Origin: Brumimicrobium sp964346075
GTDB taxonomy: Bacteria > Bacteroidota > Bacteroidia > Flavobacteriales_D > Crocinitomicaceae
Length of the DNA stretch: 43,936 nucleotides
Reading direction: 5' to 3'
Assembly: GCA_964346075.1 (NCBI GenBank)
Contig: CAYFTH010000008.1
Location: forward strand, 1-43,936
Position numbers and translations under genes: made by a program. A model generated the notes under the pieces. The model had not been told where the DNA came from. It did no database searches and saw only the letters and a list, made by a program, of their open reading frames with translations. Shown piece after piece: positions 16,287 to 24,055 of the stretch (positions within the stretch are counted from its first letter, which is position 1; every line of letters begins with the position of its first letter).

Positions 16287-17417
16287 ATGAGTGAAAAAAG
16301 AGATTATTACGAGGTATTAGGAATAAATAAATCAGCATCCGCATCGGAAATAAAAAAATCCTACCGCAAGCTCGCGTTAAAATATCATCCGGATAAGAAT
16401 CCAGATGACCCAGCGGCTGAGGCAAAGTTTAAAGAGGCTGCTGAGGCCTACGAAGTGTTGAGCGACCCTCAAAAGAAGCAGCGCTACGACCAGTTTGGTC
16501 ACGCAGGAGTTGGCGGTGCTGCAGGTGGTGGCGCCGGTGGATTTGGCGGCATGGATATGGACGACATCTTTTCCCAGTTCGGCGACATTTTCGGCGGCGC
16601 CTTTGGAGGCGGTGGCGGTCGACGAGGGGGTGGGCAACGCCAGCGAGCAGCTCGTGGAACTAATTTGCGAGTCAAAATTAAAATGACCCTCGACGAAGTT
16701 AATGATGGTGTACAGAAGAAAATCAAGGTCAACAAGCTTGTGAATGCTGATGGTGTCACCTTCAAAGATTGTCAAACATGTAAAGGTTCTGGTCGGGTTC
16801 AACGCGTGACACAAACATTTTTAGGCGCCATGCAGACGGCTTCAACCTGCCCTAATTGTCAGGGTACCGGTAAGATTATAGACAAAAAACCAGCTGATGC
16901 TGATAGCCAAGGGCTCAAACGACAGGAAGAAGTTATCGAAATAGAAATTCCGGCTGGAGTTGAAGATGGTATGCAGCTTTCAGTGAGTGGTAAAGGAAAC
17001 GCCGGACCATTCAATGGCATAGCTGGAGATCTACTCGTAGTTATTGAAGTAACAGAACACGAATCACTTCGCCGCGACGGTCAGAATGTACATTATGAAG
17101 CATTCATTAATTTTGCCGATGCAGCATTGGGAGGTAGTATAGAAGTGCCAACCATAAAAAGTCGTGCAAAAATTAAAATAGAACCTGGAACACAAAGTGG
17201 CAAAATGCTTCGCTTAAGAGGTAAAGGACTTCCGAGTGTTCAAAACTACGGCACAGGTGATCAGTTCGTTCATATAAATGTTTGGACACCCAAAAAACTA
17301 TCCAAAGAAGAGCAGAAAATCATTGAAAAGTTCCGCGAAAGCGAAAACTTTGCTCCCAATCCCGATGGAAAAGAAAAAGGCTTTTTCCAACGGGTCAAGG
17401 ATATGTTTAGCCATTAG
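16287..17417 (+). CDS. dnaJ: Chaperone DnaJ with only two zinc-finger repeats
   Basis: A 376-residue DnaK co-chaperone. The J domain (1-70) has HPD at 34-36; a Gly/Phe-rich linker (about 71-125) follows; then the zinc region and C-terminal substrate domains, ending in a polar tail. A standard DnaJ has four CxxCxGxG repeats binding two zinc ions. Here only two are present, at 162-169 and 188-195. Their spacing and the FLGAMQT stretch between match repeats 2 and 3, so zinc centre II is kept and centre I (repeats 1 and 4) is gone. The reading frame is intact and the region is compact, so this is evolved loss, not damage. It is co-transcribed with grpE. Confidence 0.96.
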   Translation: MSEKRDYYEVLGINKSASASEIKKSYRKLALKYHPDKNPDDPAAEAKFKEAAEAYEVLSDPQKKQRYDQFGHAGVGGAAGGGAGGFGGMDMDDIFSQFGDIFGGAFGGGGGRRGGGQRQRAARGTNLRVKIKMTLDEVNDGVQKKIKVNKLVNADGVTFKDCQTCKGSGRVQRVTQTFLGAMQTASTCPNCQGTGKIIDKKPADADSQGLKRQEEVIEIEIPAGVEDGMQLSVSGKGNAGPFNGIAGDLLVVIEVTEHESLRRDGQNVHYEAFINFADAALGGSIEVPTIKSRAKIKIEPGTQSGKMLRLRGKGLPSVQNYGTGDQFVHINVWTPKKLSKEEQKIIEKFRESENFAPNPDGKEKGFFQRVKDMFSH

Positions 17418-17549
17418 CACCAAAATAGATCCTTTAATTATAACAAAATCAGCAGAAAATTTGAAATAATTAATATTTTTTTCGGTTAACATGCTGAGAT
17501 TTAGAAATAAAATTTATATTCGTAAAAACTAATTAAAAACTGAGAATTT

Positions 17550-17822
17550 ATGAAAAAACTCAAACCAATGGCCTTTGCAACACTTGCTTGTGCAGGGTTG
17601 TTCTTAGGTTCGTGTACAGTGACACACACTGTAGCTTTAACCAATAATCCAGTTGGATCGAAAAGAGGTGAGATGTCTTCTGGAAGAGGTGATGTGGATT
17701 CAGGTGTTACTTATGAAGCAACCATGAAACAAGGGCGTATCACCAAAGTAGGTGTAGCTGAGTACAAAATGAAAGACTACGTGTTCTTCATAAAAGAACA
17801 CATGACAGTAACAGGAGAGTAA
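17550..17822 (+). CDS. TRL-like family lipoprotein 1
   Basis: A 90-residue lipoprotein: signal peptide with lipobox LGSC (Cys22), then a short domain with TNNPVGSKRGE near its start and GRITKVGVAEYKMKDY near its end. This matches the TRL-like family (tRNA-associated locus protein, a name from gene position only). It is the first of three tandem paralogues, each with T-N-x(4-5)-K-x-G and GxI-KV-x(4)-KV/FRV elements and a VTGE/VSGE/VTGK end. Function is unknown. The next gene starts 12 bases after the stop. Confidence 0.82.
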   Translation: MKKLKPMAFATLACAGLFLGSCTVTHTVALTNNPVGSKRGEMSSGRGDVDSGVTYEATMKQGRITKVGVAEYKMKDYVFFIKEHMTVTGE

Positions 17823-17834
17823 AACTATAGAATT

Positions 17835-18176
17835 ATGAAAAAAGTAAACAAATTTCTTTTCGGCGCTATTGTTGCAGTAGGCTTGAGTTCTTGCTCAACA
17901 ATTTACCCCGTAAATGTAACAAACAACGCAGTAGATGCCAAAAAGGGTACATCTGAAACAACTATCATTTTCGGTTCTGCAGGTCCCGCTATCACGCCTA
18001 GTGGAGCAGCTGATATAGGCAACATCAGTTATGGTCATGGACTCGTGCTCAACAAAAATTACGGTGTTATTGAAGCTATAGAAAATGGAAACATTGAGAA
18101 AGTTGGAGCCGTTGACCTGAAAGTAACGAACTATATTCTTTGGACCAAAGCAGAAGTGATTGTTTCTGGTGAATAA
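17835..18176 (+). CDS. TRL-like family lipoprotein 2
   Basis: A 113-residue lipoprotein with lipobox LSSC (Cys20). It keeps TNNAVDAKKGTSE and GNIEKVGAVDLKVTNY and ends VSGE, like its neighbours, but has about 20 more residues in the middle, rich in Gly, Ala and Ser (about 47-68). That insert is the main difference between the paralogues. Its relatives are the genes before and after it in the same operon; the third gene begins 18 bases later. Function is unknown. Confidence 0.82.
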   Translation: MKKVNKFLFGAIVAVGLSSCSTIYPVNVTNNAVDAKKGTSETTIIFGSAGPAITPSGAADIGNISYGHGLVLNKNYGVIEAIENGNIEKVGAVDLKVTNYILWTKAEVIVSGE

Positions 18177-18194
18177 TAAAAAAAATTGAGAGTT

Positions 18195-18473
18195 ATGAAA
18201 AGTATTAAGTATATTTTGACTGCAAGCCTCGTCGTATTGATGCTGGGTGCTTGCTCACATTCCCGACCACTGATGGTAACGGATAATCCGAGCGAAAAGA
18301 AAGGTACGTCTGAATACAAAGTTGTTTTAGGTGTTTTTCGACCTATGCACACTGACATTTCGATTCGTTCAGCCGCTGAAAACGGTGGAATCAGTAAGGT
18401 TTCAACAGTGGACTTCCGCGTTGAAGGGAATATTTTCTCAACGACATACAAAACGATTGTAACGGGAAAATAG
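18195..18473 (+). CDS. TRL-like family lipoprotein 3
   Basis: A 92-residue lipoprotein with lipobox LGAC (Cys20). It has VTDNPSEKKGTSE and GGISKVSTVDFRVEGN and ends VTGK, the most diverged of the three. The start is ATG at 18195; a TTG three codons upstream is in frame but less likely. A strong terminator follows, closing the three-gene operon. Function is unknown. Confidence 0.82.
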   Translation: MKSIKYILTASLVVLMLGACSHSRPLMVTDNPSEKKGTSEYKVVLGVFRPMHTDISIRSAAENGGISKVSTVDFRVEGNIFSTTYKTIVTGK

Positions 18474-18491
18474 TCTATAACACACATTATT

Positions 18492-18525
18492 AAAAGCCTC
18501 TACTTGCTCAAGTAGAGGCTTTTTT
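18492..18525 (+). terminator. Strong terminator of the TRL lipoprotein operon
   Basis: A 14-bp perfect stem (18492-18505 with 18510-18523) with loop GCTC runs into a T tract reaching 18525. It separates the lipoprotein operon from the next gene. Confidence 0.92.
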
Positions 18526-18546
18526 AATTTTACATCAAGTGGAAAA

Positions 18547-19065
18547 ATGAATAATACTTTAAAAAAAAGCACCACAGTAGTCATCCTCATTATGATGAGT
18601 TTAGGTCGGATGAGTTGGTCTCAAGAACAAAATGACACGAACCAGGGCAACAGCATAAAAATCGAGCACTACATTCGCAAAATAAAAACAGACACCCTGT
18701 ATTTTGCTGGTGATGCACTCAATAATTCGTTTTTCAAAATTAAATTTCCCGACTCCCTGTTCAACGCCGCAAAAGTAACGGTAAAGAAGTATATCATTGA
18801 CGGCATTCGCGGAGTTCATGGAACCTTATTCTCCAAAGAAAAAACGTTCTACAAAGTCAGATACCAGGTAAAAGGACACCGCAGAGCAGAAAAGTTTCTC
18901 GAAAAAATTCTGGAGACATTAGACCTGACTAAAAAAGAGTTAGAAGAAGCTGAATACATCGAAATTCATGGAAAAGAAGTCGTGTTCAACTACGATACCA
19001 GCAAGCGCTTTCACTACTTTGTCTTCCGACTGCCCGATACCTCTCAGGAAATTCAGATAAAATAG
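18547..19065 (+). CDS. Unrecognised secreted protein, 172 residues
   Basis: I do not recognise this family. Residues 1-25 look like a signal peptide (basic start, hydrophobic core VVILIMMSLG, end SWSQ). The rest is a soluble, Lys/Phe/Tyr-rich domain of mixed strands and helices, with a charged helix (about 115-140, KFLEKILETLDLTKKELEEAE) and no cysteine. The terminator just upstream separates it from the lipoprotein operon, and a PorE-like gene converges on it 57 bases after the stop. Confidence 0.7.
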   Translation: MNNTLKKSTTVVILIMMSLGRMSWSQEQNDTNQGNSIKIEHYIRKIKTDTLYFAGDALNNSFFKIKFPDSLFNAAKVTVKKYIIDGIRGVHGTLFSKEKTFYKVRYQVKGHRRAEKFLEKILETLDLTKKELEEAEYIEIHGKEVVFNYDTSKRFHYFVFRLPDTSQEIQIK

Positions 19066-19122
19066 CATCGTCTTCAACTCTCGGGCAACAGGCATTACAA
19101 ATGAAGTAACAGATCATGCTTA

Positions 19123-20502
19123 TCAGGGAATCTTCCACCCTTCAACATCCATTTCAAAAATATCGATACTCGCTTTATTACCCTTCAAGCGATAAGTAGA
19201 TAATAGCACTTTGTTATGATTATCGAAATACTTAAAATACAAGTCGTTATTTACAGTGTTAAAGTCAGGCCCAAGATTTTTTGGTTCAGACCATGTATCT
19301 CCAAGGTTCTCTGTCACATAAATGTCATATCCTCCCATTCCTTTCAATCCATTCGATGAAAAGAATAAATAGCGGTTATCTGGCGTAATATATGGTGTTG
19401 TTTCATCGCCAACGGTATTCACTGTCATAGGTAATTTTTGTGCTTCACCCCACTTATTCCCTTGTTTGTAGACCACATAAATATCCGATCTCGAATTTTG
19501 TCCATCGCGATCACTCATAAAGTACATGGTATTACCATCCTTAGTAAGCGTTGGCAATCCGTCAAAGAACGTTGTATTAATCGAACTGTTTGTGATTGGC
19601 TTCGGCGTATTCCACCGATCTTCTTTTGTACGTTCAGAGATACAAATGTCAGAACCATTCGTTTTTCGTTTATTTCTGATATCAGCAGCCTCTGTATTTA
19701 CCGTCATGTAAGCTCTATTTCCGTCATCACTCAAGTGATTCACTACATCGAAGCCCTCAGAGTTCAATCGTTCCACATCGTTTGTGGCTTCTGACCACTC
19801 TCCTGCTTCTTCGTCCCATCGCGACAAATAGACATCTTCAAAATAACGTTGATCGTCTGGATTGATATTTCCTCCTTTTGTATCAGGTCGTCGCGAAGTA
19901 AAGAAAAGTTCTTTCCCATCATGACTTAAAAAAGCGGCGTAATCATCATATCCAGAACTAATATCTTGTTCTAATCGATGACGGGCAAATGATTGCTTTT
20001 GATCATCTACGGATTGAGCAAAGGCAATCTCGTCAATCTTTTGTTGTACATTAAAAGCACGCTGTTTTGAGCTAGACAACTGAATTTTCGCCAGATCGTA
20101 ATTCATACGGGCACTATCCAACAAACTCTGACGATGATACGCTTCTCCTAAAAGCATAAAAACTTCTCCGTCATCCGCCTCGCTCAGGGATTCAGCTATT
20201 TTCGCATATTTTAAAGCGTAACCATAATTACTCATTTGATAATGTGATCGCCCAATCCAGTAGGCCGCCTGCGCATTGAATTTATCGCGAACATAGGCTT
20301 CCCTGAATTTACGCAATGCATCGCGCATTTTACCAGTATTGTAGAGCTTTCTACCTTCATCAACGAGGAATGAAGACGCTGCCCGATCGATCAAACTCGA
20401 GCTCGAATCTGGAGGAACTACTATAGGCGATTTCGCTTCAGTCACGCCACTGTAGCTCATAAAAACAATAAAAACGAGTAGTGTGTGCAGTATTTGCTTC
20501 AT
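19123..20502 (-). CDS. TPR and PD40 propeller protein, PorE-like but without the OmpA domain
   Basis: A 459-residue secreted protein with a signal peptide (about 1-23, end TEAK), TPR helices (about 45-165) and a PD40 propeller (about 180-455). Blade motifs include SHDGKELFFTSRRPD, TKDGNTMYFMSDRDG and TPDNRYLFFSSNGLKGMGG. The propeller resembles that of the 1960-4002 protein, but the gene ends after the last blade, with no regulatory or OmpA part. The 57 bases downstream leave no room for a lost 3' end, so the short form looks natural. It may be a soluble periplasmic counterpart of the anchored protein; this is inference. Confidence 0.83.
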   Translation of the reverse strand: MKQILHTLLVFIVFMSYSGVTEAKSPIVVPPDSSSSLIDRAASSFLVDEGRKLYNTGKMRDALRKFREAYVRDKFNAQAAYWIGRSHYQMSNYGYALKYAKIAESLSEADDGEVFMLLGEAYHRQSLLDSARMNYDLAKIQLSSSKQRAFNVQQKIDEIAFAQSVDDQKQSFARHRLEQDISSGYDDYAAFLSHDGKELFFTSRRPDTKGGNINPDDQRYFEDVYLSRWDEEAGEWSEATNDVERLNSEGFDVVNHLSDDGNRAYMTVNTEAADIRNKRKTNGSDICISERTKEDRWNTPKPITNSSINTTFFDGLPTLTKDGNTMYFMSDRDGQNSRSDIYVVYKQGNKWGEAQKLPMTVNTVGDETTPYITPDNRYLFFSSNGLKGMGGYDIYVTENLGDTWSEPKNLGPDFNTVNNDLYFKYFDNHNKVLLSTYRLKGNKASIDIFEMDVEGWKIP

Positions 20503-20608
20503 GTGCTTAACATTAATTCGGAGAATAAAACTAAATCAATTTATTTTTAAATTATGCTTTATTCTCACATTTTTCATTCAAAGATAAAAAATTGTGCGAA
20601 AATGGCTT

Positions 20609-21508
20609 TCAACTCCTGTTGATTCTCTGAATGTTATCTTTTTCAGATGTATCTTTTTTACGGGAAAACTGATTATTGTTCAAATCCACCAATTCGTGCA
20701 TCGACAACGTAGCAGCTACAATAGCGAGAATCGGTGAACAAGAAGCCATGATCCACAACAAAAATTGCAACAAACTCGTTCCCAATGTTTCGAACGGGTG
20801 ATCTAAAAAATTAGAATAATCGACCATAGCTCCGAGCTCTACGGGTACTAAAATTAATATCGAGTAGATCGTACCGATAGCTATGGCTAAGCCACGATGA
20901 TTGCGCATAAAATGAATACTTTGATCGATATCCAAACGCCTTCTTTCATTGACGTAATCAATAAAACTAAACCCGTAGTAAAAAAAACCAATCACGAAAG
21001 TCAAATAAAACACTGGCGATTGGTGCGCTTCTTCCCATCCAAAAGCTGAAACAATAAGAATAACCAGAAAGAAAACATATTCCCACATGACATTCCGCAT
21101 CGCTATTCTGAGGCCCCTTCTTACATCGTGGAGTGTTTGACGTAAACTAAATGGGTAGTAATTATTGGTGAGTTTTTTCTCTACTACTTGAGATATGATC
21201 GAAAGCAAAGGTGATAACAGGACCACAACGATATATTTGGCAAACTTCATTAAAACAAGACCGATCGATATACTCAACAGCATTTTAATCAGAAACCAAA
21301 TCGTTTCATTCATATTGGAACATTCAACACATCCTAATTCTCCATCCCATCCTGCATTCCAGGTGGCAAACTCATTTCCAATGTAATAGAGTATAAGCAT
21401 TAGCAAAGCTGGAATTGGAATATACCAATAAAGTTTGTGGGTTTTTATAAACTTTATAGCGCTCCAGTATGAACGTATTCCCAATGCAAAATGTCGAAAA
21501 AATTTCAT
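20609..21508 (-). CDS. EI24 domain (CysZ-like) membrane protein
   Basis: A 299-residue inner-membrane protein starting MKFFRHFALGIRSYWSAIKFI, typical of EI24/CysZ proteins (a start with G-x-x-SYWxA and a helix-rich core). About four to six hydrophobic segments are visible (near 28-45, 80-110, 140-180 and 205-270). The C-terminus is polar and cytoplasmic-looking. CysZ transports sulfate; no sulfate-assimilation gene lies here, so the substrate is open. It is divergent from purB. Confidence 0.78.
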   Translation of the reverse strand: MKFFRHFALGIRSYWSAIKFIKTHKLYWYIPIPALLMLILYYIGNEFATWNAGWDGELGCVECSNMNETIWFLIKMLLSISIGLVLMKFAKYIVVVLLSPLLSIISQVVEKKLTNNYYPFSLRQTLHDVRRGLRIAMRNVMWEYVFFLVILIVSAFGWEEAHQSPVFYLTFVIGFFYYGFSFIDYVNERRRLDIDQSIHFMRNHRGLAIAIGTIYSILILVPVELGAMVDYSNFLDHPFETLGTSLLQFLLWIMASCSPILAIVAATLSMHELVDLNNNQFSRKKDTSEKDNIQRINRS

Positions 21509-21577
21509 GGTTTAATTGTCGTTTTCAAATGTAAGGAAAGGGAACGAATTAGGCGATCTAATATCACCAAGATTTAC

Positions 21578-21585
21578 TATCTTTG
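21578..21585 (+). promoter_or_regulatory. -7 promoter box for purB
   Basis: TATCTTTG matches TAnnTTTG exactly and lies 23 bases before the purB ATG at 21609, supporting that start over an earlier in-frame codon at 21516. No clear -33 TTTG at the usual distance. Confidence 0.5.
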
Positions 21586-21608
21586 CGCTTTTCCAAATAG
21601 TGAATGTT

Positions 21609-22952
21609 ATGGATTTGAATACACTTACGGCTATTACACCTGTTGATGGTCGCTATCGCAAAAAAGTAAAAGAATTGGCCCCGTTCTTTTCGGAGTATGG
21701 GCTTATAAAATACCGCGTAGTCGTTGAAATAGAATACTTAATTGCTTTGGTCAATTCAGGTGTTGAGCCACTATCCCATTTCCCAACCGATCAATTTGAT
21801 AACCTGAGAGAAGTATATCAATCATTTTCAGAAGAAGACGCGCTCATCATAAAAGAAACTGAAAAAACGACCAATCACGACGTGAAAGCTGTCGAGTATT
21901 TTGTCAAAGAAAAACTCTTAGCATTAGGGCTTGATCAATATGTTGAATTCGTTCATTTTGGATTAACTTCTCAAGATATTAATAATACGGCTGTTCCGCT
22001 TTCACTTAAAAATGCGTTGGAAACAGTCTACATTCCTGAACTTTTAAGGGTCATAGAGCAAATCGAAGAATACGCCGAAAAATGGAGCGACGTATCCATG
22101 CTCGCCAAAACTCACGGTCAACCAGCATCCCCTACTCGTTTGGGCAAAGAAATGCGCGTGTTTAGTGAACGCCTGCGCATTCAACTGGTTCAATTAAAAA
22201 GCGTCCCGTTTTCTGCAAAATTCGGTGGTGCGACAGGAAATATGAATGCTCACTTCGTTGCATTTCCTGACGTAAACTGGGTTGAATTTGCCAATAATTT
22301 TGTTAGCGACCAACTCGAATTAACACGAAGCCAGACAACTACTCAAATTGAACATTATGATAATTTAGCGGCTATTTTTGATGCTATGAAACGCATCAAC
22401 AATATTTTGATCGATTTGGATCGCGATATGTGGACCTACATATCAATGGATTATTTCAAACAACGCTTAAAAGAAGGTGAGATTGGATCGAGCGCCATGC
22501 CCCATAAAGTAAACCCCATCGATTTTGAGAACTCTGAAGGTAATCTGGGAATTGCCAGTGCACTATTAGAGCACCTGGCTAATAAGCTTCCCATTTCCCG
22601 ACTTCAACGTGACCTCACCGATTCAACAGTACTCCGAAATATTGGGGTACCCTTAAGTCACAGCCTCATTGGCTTCAAATCTACTTCCGCAGGGCTCAGC
22701 AAGTTGCTACTCAATGCTCCTGCCCTCGAAAAAGACCTCGAAAATAACTGGGCAGTAGTCGCTGAAGCAATTCAAACTATTTTACGCCGTGAAGGTTTTC
22801 CGAAGCCGTACGAAGCACTCAAAGGACTCACGCGTAAGAATGAAAAAGTAACCAAAACCACCGTTCACGAATTTATTGATACTTTAGCAGTCGATGAAGC
22901 CATCAAAGCTGAGCTCAAAGCAATATCTCCTCAAAATTATACGGGCGTTTAA
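21609..22952 (+). CDS. purB: Adenylosuccinate lyase
   Basis: A 447-residue cytoplasmic enzyme with two roles in purine synthesis: it splits SAICAR to AICAR, and adenylosuccinate to AMP, releasing fumarate each time. The fumarase/aspartase signature SSAMPHKVNP is at 294-303, with the catalytic serine in it, and His169 in KTHGQPAS is the expected acid. TSQDINNTA (120-128) is also diagnostic. The frame is open to 21516, but ATG at 21609 gives the family length and sits after a good -7 box. purL lies at the far end of the window, not in an operon with this gene. Confidence 0.96.
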   Translation: MDLNTLTAITPVDGRYRKKVKELAPFFSEYGLIKYRVVVEIEYLIALVNSGVEPLSHFPTDQFDNLREVYQSFSEEDALIIKETEKTTNHDVKAVEYFVKEKLLALGLDQYVEFVHFGLTSQDINNTAVPLSLKNALETVYIPELLRVIEQIEEYAEKWSDVSMLAKTHGQPASPTRLGKEMRVFSERLRIQLVQLKSVPFSAKFGGATGNMNAHFVAFPDVNWVEFANNFVSDQLELTRSQTTTQIEHYDNLAAIFDAMKRINNILIDLDRDMWTYISMDYFKQRLKEGEIGSSAMPHKVNPIDFENSEGNLGIASALLEHLANKLPISRLQRDLTDSTVLRNIGVPLSHSLIGFKSTSAGLSKLLLNAPALEKDLENNWAVVAEAIQTILRREGFPKPYEALKGLTRKNEKVTKTTVHEFIDTLAVDEAIKAELKAISPQNYTGV

Positions 22953-23031
22953 CGAAGATTTACAACGAATGTATTGCTCAACTGAACAGGTTATTGAGGA
23001 GCGCTACCTGCCTTAAATGGTCGATTATAAA

Positions 23032-23274
23032 TCAATCAGGAATGCGGTGGTTTACTTCACGCTTAATTTGTTTTTTCTCTGAAGGAGTCAGTTGCGTTTG
23101 TTGAAAATTATCGATTTTTTTTAGTAAACGGTCCAAAAATGCGGTGTCTTTGGCAAAATTGCGGCACAACTTGCACATCATAAGATGTACTTTTACTTCG
23201 ATGCGTTGTCGAAGCGGTAGGCGCTCCTCACTTCCTCGCTCGATTAATTCTGTTATTTCTCTGCAATTTTTCAT
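23032..23274 (-). CDS. Small zinc-binding anti-sigma factor candidate (ZAS/zf-HC2 type)
   Basis: An 80-residue soluble protein with the ZAS motif HxxxCxxC (His30, Cys34, Cys37) and a further Cys4, as in zinc anti-sigma factors. It has no membrane segment. Its ATG at 23274 follows the sigma factor stop with one base between (TAG-A-ATG), so the two are translationally coupled. It probably binds the sigma factor in the cytoplasm; zinc loss or cysteine oxidation would release it. That is inference from the ZAS family. The longer in-frame reading overlaps the sigma gene and was not used. Confidence 0.82.
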   Translation of the reverse strand: MKNCREITELIERGSEERLPLRQRIEVKVHLMMCKLCRNFAKDTAFLDRLLKKIDNFQQTQLTPSEKKQIKREVNHRIPD

Positions 23275-23275
23275 T

Positions 23276-23824
23276 CTAATACCATTTCTGCTGGAGACAA
23301 TCGCGCAGCAATAATTTAGCGCGATGAACAATTACCCAAAAATTAGACGATGACAGGTCGTATTCCTTACAGATGACCTCTCCTTTCTTTTGTTCCATGT
23401 ACTTGGCATTCATTACCTCCCTGCTTCTTGGTGGCAACTGACCCAAACACTTATGTAATTCATCTATTTGCTCTTCAGCTGAAATCCGATCTTCTGCACT
23501 GGCAACAGACTGATCAGGAGCATTCTCGATAATCCAACTCCCCTTACCAGGTCCATTCTCATGAAAAAAATCAGAAGCAACATCGGTTTTTCGTACATTG
23601 CGCTTTCGCCAATGATCGATGATTTTACGTTTTAAAATACTTGTGAGCCAAGTTCGTGGTGTACTTCTTCCTTCAAAATCGTCTACGCCTTTTAAAGCTG
23701 AAACGTAAGTGTCTTGTATAAAGTCAAGGGCCTGATGACGATCATTAACCTGAGTCATCGCATACCGCAACAAATAATCTGCATGCTCGTCAACCCAATG
23801 CTCTACATCCTTTTTATTATACAT
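23276..23824 (-). CDS. ECF-type RNA polymerase sigma factor
   Basis: A 182-residue sigma-70 family protein. Region 2 (about 15-80) has the FIQDTYVSALKGVDDFEG and RTWLTSILKRKIIDHWRKR stretches for core binding and -10 recognition. Region 4 (about 125-178) has LPPRSREVMNAKYMEQKKGEVICKEY split by a linker, then a helix-turn-helix with NFWVIVHRAKLLLRDCL. It recruits RNA polymerase to a stress or envelope regulon. The anti-sigma candidate follows directly. The upstream 231 bases are shared with the divergent secreted-protein gene at 24056, a possible target. I could not find a clear autoregulated promoter. Confidence 0.9.
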   Translation of the reverse strand: MYNKKDVEHWVDEHADYLLRYAMTQVNDRHQALDFIQDTYVSALKGVDDFEGRSTPRTWLTSILKRKIIDHWRKRNVRKTDVASDFFHENGPGKGSWIIENAPDQSVASAEDRISAEEQIDELHKCLGQLPPRSREVMNAKYMEQKKGEVICKEYDLSSSNFWVIVHRAKLLLRDCLQQKWY

Positions 23825-24055
23825 GATTTAATTTTAATAGGCATGACTAAATTAAAATAAATCTTCGAAATGACCCTAAACCATTATTATGTAATGCAAC
23901 ATTGCAGATCTCAAAATTCATCAAAAGAAAAATACGTCAATCTATCGTAACAACCTTTATTTGCTACTCCTCGGGTAATGGAGGTTTATTCAAACAGTAA
24001 ATTTGTGCATGGAACTCAAATTTATCACTCCCTTTTTGTAACTTCGTTGTAAAGA

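Noticed and set aside
16377..16814. Open frame antisense to dnaJ
   Set aside because: It follows the Gly-rich codons of dnaJ on the other strand and has no protein-like features.
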